In this document: in pieces, positions 60,133-64,000 of the stretch
Layout: each line of letters begins with the position of its first letter
How positions within the stretch are numbered: position 1 is the first letter of the stretch
NCBI RefSeq assembly: GCF_009882935.1
Contig: NZ_WTVA01000002.1
Coordinates: 209,112-273,111 of the forward strand
Direction: 5' to 3'
Length of the DNA: 64,000 nt
From: Sneathiella chungangensis
GTDB lineage: Bacteria; Pseudomonadota; Alphaproteobacteria; Sneathiellales; Sneathiellaceae
The notes under the pieces: model-generated
What the model was told of the DNA's origin: nothing
The model's database searches: none
What the model saw: only the letters and a program-made list of their open reading frames with translations
Program-made: the position numbers and the translations under genes

Positions 60133-61076
60133 GAGTCTGTGTAGCCGGCGCTGCCGGGGCCTTTGGACAGAAGCATCTCGACGCCATTGGGAATATCGAC
60201 GGTGTTCAGGTCACCTCTATTGTCGGCCGTGAAAACGAAAGCACGAGGGCGGCCGCGGATGCGCGCGGGATCGGCCATTGGACTCTTGATCTTTCGGAAA
60301 GCCTGGCGCGGGACGACGTCGATTGCGTGATCCTGTCCACACCGACGCAGATGCATGCCGATCAGGCGATTCAGTGTCTTCATGCGGGCAAGCATGTTCT
60401 TGTCGAAATTCCGATGGCGGATAATCTTGCGGATTCCCGGCGGCTTGTCGCCGTTCAGAAGGAAACCGGTCTTGTCGCCATGGCCGGCCATGTGCGGCGG
60501 TTCAACCCAAGCCATCAATGGATCCACAACAAGATCACGGCCGGTGAATTGAAGCTTCAGCAGCTTGACGTGCAGACCTATTTTTTCCGCCGCACCAATA
60601 CCAATGCGCTCGGCAAACCGCGCAGCTGGACGGATCATCTTCTCTGGCACCATGCCTGCCACACGGTGGATCTGTTTCAGTATCAGACCGGCGCCGTCGC
60701 GTCCCAGGTATATGGTCTCGAAGGACCGCATCACCCGGAGCTGGGCATTGCCCTCGATATGAGTATCGGCATGAGGGCGCCCTCCGGTGCGCTTTGCACG
60801 CTTTCGCTCTCGTTCAATAATGACGGGCCGCTCGGGACCTTCTTCCGTTATATCTGCGACAACGGAACCTATATCGCGCGATATGACGATCTTGTAGACG
60901 GCTATGACAATCCGATCGATCTTTCCGGCGTTGCGGTTTCCAACAACGGAATTGAACTGATCGACCGTGAATTTTTCTCGGCGATCAGGGAAGGACGCGA
61001 GCCAAACAGTTCCGTCGCGCAGTGCCTCCCGGCCATGGAAACCCTCGACCGAATCGAGAAAAGCTTCGCGGGTTAG
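60129..61076 (+). CDS. ligC: 4-carboxy-2-hydroxymuconate-6-semialdehyde dehydrogenase
   Basis: Gfo/Idh/MocA-fold enzyme of 315 residues, the same length as Sphingobium LigC. It oxidises the ring-fission product (as its hemiacetal) to 2-pyrone-4,6-dicarboxylate with NADP. The nucleotide-binding start is MRVCVAGAAGAFGQKHLDAI. The lid and substrate residues match LigC-like segments: HVRRFNPSHQWIHNKI, YFFRRTNTNALGKPRSWTDH and LWHHACHTVDLFQYQ. Its start overlaps the previous gene (ATGA). It completes the pathway encoded on the other strand. Confidence 0.93.
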   Translation: MRVCVAGAAGAFGQKHLDAIGNIDGVQVTSIVGRENESTRAAADARGIGHWTLDLSESLARDDVDCVILSTPTQMHADQAIQCLHAGKHVLVEIPMADNLADSRRLVAVQKETGLVAMAGHVRRFNPSHQWIHNKITAGELKLQQLDVQTYFFRRTNTNALGKPRSWTDHLLWHHACHTVDLFQYQTGAVASQVYGLEGPHHPELGIALDMSIGMRAPSGALCTLSLSFNNDGPLGTFFRYICDNGTYIARYDDLVDGYDNPIDLSGVAVSNNGIELIDREFFSAIREGREPNSSVAQCLPAMETLDRIEKSFAG

Positions 61077-61105
61077 CGTTGTTCTGTTGACTTGGCCGCG
61101 CTTAC

Positions 61106-61126
61106 ATGACGCAATGACCGCGTCAT
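61106..61126 (+). other. Hairpin between ligC and the MFS gene
   Basis: ATGACGC (61106-61112) and GCGTCAT (61120-61126) form a 7-bp stem with a 7-base loop, 30 bases after the ligC stop. The T-rich stretch that follows is short and delayed. It may be a weak terminator or an mRNA-stabilising hairpin. Confidence 0.4.
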
Positions 61127-61157
61127 CCGACTGAATTTTCTTGCGCCGGTCTTCGTA

Positions 61158-62375
61158 ATGTTGCGTCTTCAGGGTACTTTGCCTTTTGTCCGTCAGGAAT
61201 GGCGGTTTCTGCTGTTCGGCCTTCTCCTGGCTTTCTGGTCAGGGCCTGGCCAGACATATGTGATTTCGGTGATAGGGGGCGAGCTCCGGTCGGAATTTGA
61301 TCTTACGAATGGTGAATTTGGAACGATCTATACGTTCGCCACCCTCGTATGCGCGGCGATCCTCTGGAAAGCCGGCCCGCTTGTTGACCGCCTGCCGCTT
61401 AAAAATTTCGTCTTCAAAGTCAGTTTGCTGATGATTGCGGCCATGGTGGCGTTTGGCTTTGTGCGGGGGCCGGTTTCGCTTTTTTTCGGGATCATCGCCG
61501 TTCGCTTCCTGGGGCAAGGGATGATGACCCATATCGCCCTTACCTCGATGGCGCGGCGGTATGAGGCGGAGCGCGGCCGGGCGGTCGCGATCGCGGCGCT
61601 TGGCTTTCCGCTGGGTGAGGCACTTTTCCCGCCGCTAATAGTTCTCGCCCTTGGCATCGTCGACTGGCGGCTGATCTGGCCGGCGATGGCTGTTTTGGCG
61701 GCTGTCACGCTGCTGCCGGCGACGCCCTTTCTGATCCGCCATACGACTCGTCAGGATGGGGCGGGCGCCGCAGAACTTCGGGCGGCTGACGAAGATGCCA
61801 GGCAGTGGACGCGCTCGGAAATGCTGCGCGACGGGAAGTTTTATCTCCTCGCGCCGACGGCCATGGTTCCGGCTGCCGTGATTACCGGCCTTTTTATCCA
61901 TCAGGTGTATTTTATCGAGACAAAAGGATGGAATTTCGAGCTTTGGAGCCTCTATTTCTCCGTTTTTGCGATCGCGGCGCTTATTGGCGGTGTCATTTCA
62001 GGATTTCTGGTCGACATATTCAGGGCACGGCGGCTGCTTCCATTTGTCCTTCTGCCCATGTCCCTCGGCGTCCTCGTCTTCGCCTATGCGACCAATGAAG
62101 CGCTGGCCGCATTGGTGATGTTTTTCCTGGGCTTCGGTGCAGGCGCGACCAACCCCGTGCTTTCCTCCCTCTGGCCGGAAATTTACGGGACGCGCCATCT
62201 GGGGGCGATCCGCGCTGTGGCGACAGTGGTAATGGTGTTCGGATCGGCGCTCGGTCCGGTATTCATGGGACTGGCGCTCGATAGCGGTATCTCTCTCGGC
62301 TCGATTGCGATTGCTTCTGTCGGACTGGCGATTGCCGCGGCAATCGCCGCCAAAATCGCGCTTGTGTCCCGATAG
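61158..62375 (+). CDS. MFS transporter, probably for an aromatic acid
   Basis: Permease of 405 residues and twelve helices. It begins FVRQEWRFLLFGLLLAFWS and shows WKAGPLVDRLPLKNFVFKV after helix 2 and SGFLVDIFRARRLLPFV in the second half. Loop basic residues are as usual for MFS. Its place 81 bases after ligC, on the same strand, suggests uptake of protocatechuate or a related aromatic acid. It does not show the classical AAHS-family signature, so the substrate is inferred from position only. No ribosome-binding site is obvious. Confidence 0.9.
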   Translation: MLRLQGTLPFVRQEWRFLLFGLLLAFWSGPGQTYVISVIGGELRSEFDLTNGEFGTIYTFATLVCAAILWKAGPLVDRLPLKNFVFKVSLLMIAAMVAFGFVRGPVSLFFGIIAVRFLGQGMMTHIALTSMARRYEAERGRAVAIAALGFPLGEALFPPLIVLALGIVDWRLIWPAMAVLAAVTLLPATPFLIRHTTRQDGAGAAELRAADEDARQWTRSEMLRDGKFYLLAPTAMVPAAVITGLFIHQVYFIETKGWNFELWSLYFSVFAIAALIGGVISGFLVDIFRARRLLPFVLLPMSLGVLVFAYATNEALAALVMFFLGFGAGATNPVLSSLWPEIYGTRHLGAIRAVATVVMVFGSALGPVFMGLALDSGISLGSIAIASVGLAIAAAIAAKIALVSR

Positions 62376-62455
62376 GGCGGTCTCTCTAGGTAATCAAAAA
62401 AATGCTCCTTCGCCATTTTTTGACCATAAACCTCTCCCAATTCCAGCGAAAATTG

Positions 62456-62470
62456 TTAAAAGTTTATTAA
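62456..62470. promoter_or_regulatory. CtrA-like box upstream of the adhesin gene
   Basis: TTAAAAGTTTATTAA has the TTAA-N7-TTAA layout of full CtrA sites in alphaproteobacteria. The surrounding sequence is AT-rich, so chance is a real possibility. CtrA often controls motility and surface genes. Confidence 0.35.
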
Positions 62471-62559
62471 TTTTTTCTGCTTTATACCCCATTCAGGGGA
62501 TGTGGAGACAGGTATTGGCATAGTAGTTTCTCTTCAGAATTGAAAAATATGCAGACGGG

Positions 62560-62583
62560 ATAGCCGGAATTGGCTATTTTTTT
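62560..62583 (+). terminator. Rho-independent terminator or attenuator before the adhesin gene
   Basis: ATAGCC (62560-62565) pairs with GGCTAT (62572-62577), with a 6-base loop and a T7 run to 62583. It lies 185 bases after the MFS stop and 60 bases before the adhesin start. Confidence 0.75.
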
Positions 62584-62643
62584 GAACGGGTTGGCTGGTT
62601 CAGCTTGGCCACGGTAAAGTTTAAGTCAGTGGAGTAAGGCAAT

Positions 62644-64000
62644 AATGGCGACTTCGAACGGTGATAAGGGTATCGGTGTAGGCAACGTAAGTGGCGCTGA
62701 AACTGTAATTGAGGCAAACCCCGGGGAAACCATTAAGTTACCCATAGATTCGCTTGCGGGTGTGCAATTCAAGCAAGAAGCGGGAAGCCTTCTGGTTGTG
62801 CCCGCGGATGGTGGCGAGCCCATTTTGCTGCACGATTTCCTGACACTCGGGGTTACGGAAAATCCCCCCAAGATTGAACTGAGCAATGGCGAAGTTGTCG
62901 AGATTGGCCAGATTACGCCACTCGTTCAGGGCTATTCAATTGCTGACGTCAATCCGCAGGCCGGTAATGAAAACAGTGATGGCGGCGGTGCCAATTTTTC
63001 GCCGTTCGTTGAAGGCAGTATTGGCGACCCGCTGGGTATTGCCGATCTTTTGCCGCCGACGGAGCTTGTCTTCTCGCGTGACGAGATTGAAGAAATAATT
63101 GGTGAGAACCAGCCGTCACCGAATTCAACGACACCGACGCCGGGCACCCCCGGTGGCACCGTTACCTTGTCCTATTCGACGATCCTCGGATCGACTGCCC
63201 CTGTCTCCGGCGGGTATGAAGACTGGCAGCCGAGCCAGAATGTTGGTGATGCGACCGAGTATCCGATGCAAATGGTGGTGGAGTTTACGCCAGACACGGA
63301 TGAGGAACTGACATCAATCGACATTTCAGGTTTCCCCGCAGGCACACGTTTCTTCGTTGGCGGCACTACGCCCAGCGATGAAGTGGATGTGACCAGCGGA
63401 AGTTATTCCGTGGCGGCCGTGGGCGGCGCGTTGCCGGTCATGTATGTCCTGCCACCTTCCAACAGCGATGCCGATTTCCCGCTGAACGTGGTCGCGAATT
63501 TCGTCAATGGAGAGGGCGACACCGGAACAGCGGAGGCAAACGCAATTGCTGTCATTGACGCAGTTGCCGATATCCCGAGCCTGAGCGGCGGTGATGCCAG
63601 TGGCGACGAGGATACGGCTATCTCTATCCCGGAAATCAATGCCGCGCTTCAGGATACGGACGGCTCCGAGACGCTTTCCGTTTCCGTCAGCGGGGTTCCT
63701 GTGGGCGCAACTCTTTCCGACGGGGTAAACAGCTTCCTCGGAGATGGATCGGCCGTGGATGTCTCCGGATGGGATCTGGCATCGCTGACCATTACACCCC
63801 CGGCGGATGACGATACGGATTTCACTCTCACCGTAACGGCAACCGCTACGGAAGGCGCGACTGTTGCCGGCGGCGGTGAACTGACCGATGCGAATAACAC
63901 GGCGGCCTCAACGATAACGATCGACGTGACGGTTGATCCGGTTTCCGATACACCGACGGTTGTCGTTGATGACGCCGCCGGTAAAGAAGATCTCGGCACT
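62644..64000 (+). CDS. Giant repetitive secreted adhesin (partial, C-terminus beyond window)
   Basis: The first 452 residues of a much longer protein. The start MATSNGDKGIGVGNVSGAET has no Sec signal, as expected for type I secretion with a C-terminal signal. Residues 1-105 form an N-terminal module (VQFKQEAGSLLVVPADGGEP, then EVVEIGQITPLVQGYSIADV). Residues of about 155-175 are a proline/threonine linker. From about 300 onward, acidic Ig-like or VCBS/cadherin-like repeats begin (GDEDTAISIPEINAALQDTD and PVSDTPTVVVDDAAGKED). Threonine-, aspartate- and glycine-rich composition fits calcium-binding BapA/LapA-like biofilm adhesins. An AAGG sequence precedes the ATG by about 6 bases. The secretion genes would be expected beyond the right edge. 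Confidence 0.88.

Larger units (their letters stand above)
62376..62643. other. Leader region of the adhesin gene
   Basis: This 268-base stretch has no gene. It holds a CtrA-like TTAA-N7-TTAA at 62456-62470, a good Rho-independent terminator at 62560-62583, and a possible promoter (TTGGCT 62591-62596, TAAAGT 62615-62620, spacer 18) directly before the adhesin start. The terminator probably ends the MFS transcript, or could be an attenuator if the adhesin is transcribed from further upstream. Confidence 0.5.

Noticed and set aside
62376..62643. Possible c-di-GMP or other riboswitch in the adhesin leader
   Set aside because: I found no conserved riboswitch core sequence. Only the simple terminator hairpin is clear.

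Overview
The window looks like chromosomal DNA of a free-living, probably marine or soil, alphaproteobacterium. The evidence is a moderately high GC content by eye, a TAXI-type TRAP transporter, a ChoXWV choline importer, a Sphingobium-type protocatechuate 4,5-cleavage cluster and an alphaproteobacterial-style chemoreceptor. A Sneathiella-like or related Rhodospirillales-type genome is a guess only. About 65 protein genes fill the window. I see no rRNA, tRNA, CRISPR array, insertion sequence or prophage.

Layout. (1) 1-7536: a TRAP (TAXI) transporter cut by the window edge, a divergent IclR regulator, an acyl-CoA dehydrogenase, a class II aldolase, an MFS permease and a cyclase-family hydrolase. 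Together they look like a regulated catabolic island of unknown substrate. (2) 7667-10983: a two-copy Nfu protein, an OsmC protein, a CDP-alcohol phosphatidyltransferase and a metallo-beta-lactamase-fold hydrolase. (3) 11099-15875: the choline ABC importer choXWV, a glutathione transferase and, convergent, a betaine-homocysteine methyltransferase. (4) 15980-31262: accessory metabolism, with small membrane proteins, a class V aminotransferase, three MFS transporters, an SDR, a pirin, an old yellow enzyme, two DMT transporters, a disulfide-fold isomerase divergent from a PhnZ-like HD protein, a GFA protein, periplasmic MsrA and a second class II aldolase. (5) 31474-38833: a chemoreceptor and a complete branched-chain amino-acid type ABC importer (livGFHM plus binding protein). 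(6) 38915-45192: an alcohol dehydrogenase, a cupin plus XRE-cupin regulator pair, HspQ, an acyl-CoA synthetase and an orphan DegT-family aminotransferase. (7) 46073-53048: glycerol catabolism genes glpD, glpR and glpK on the minus strand, interrupted by a tungstate-type importer tupBCA on the plus strand. (8) 53142-62375: a complete protocatechuate 4,5-cleavage pathway in two divergent transcription units (galB-ligK-galD-ligI-ligA-ligB, and regulator, oxidoreductase, ligC, MFS). (9) 62644 to the end: the N-terminus of a giant repetitive secreted adhesin.

How the genes work together. In region 8, LigAB opens the protocatechuate ring, LigC oxidises the product to 2-pyrone-4,6-dicarboxylate, LigI hydrolyses the lactone, GalD tautomerises and GalB hydrates oxalomesaconate, and LigK splits the product into pyruvate and oxaloacetate. 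The regulator beside it is unusual: a 405-residue LysR-type protein that carries two consecutive LysR helix-turn-helix domains. It faces two separate dyad sequences in the intergenic region. I consider this the most interesting item in the window. Other items worth following up are three GAAAAT boxes spaced exactly 11 bp upstream of glpD, the PhnZ-like HD protein, the Nfu protein with a degenerate first NifU domain, and a possible homopolymer frameshift at the livG start.
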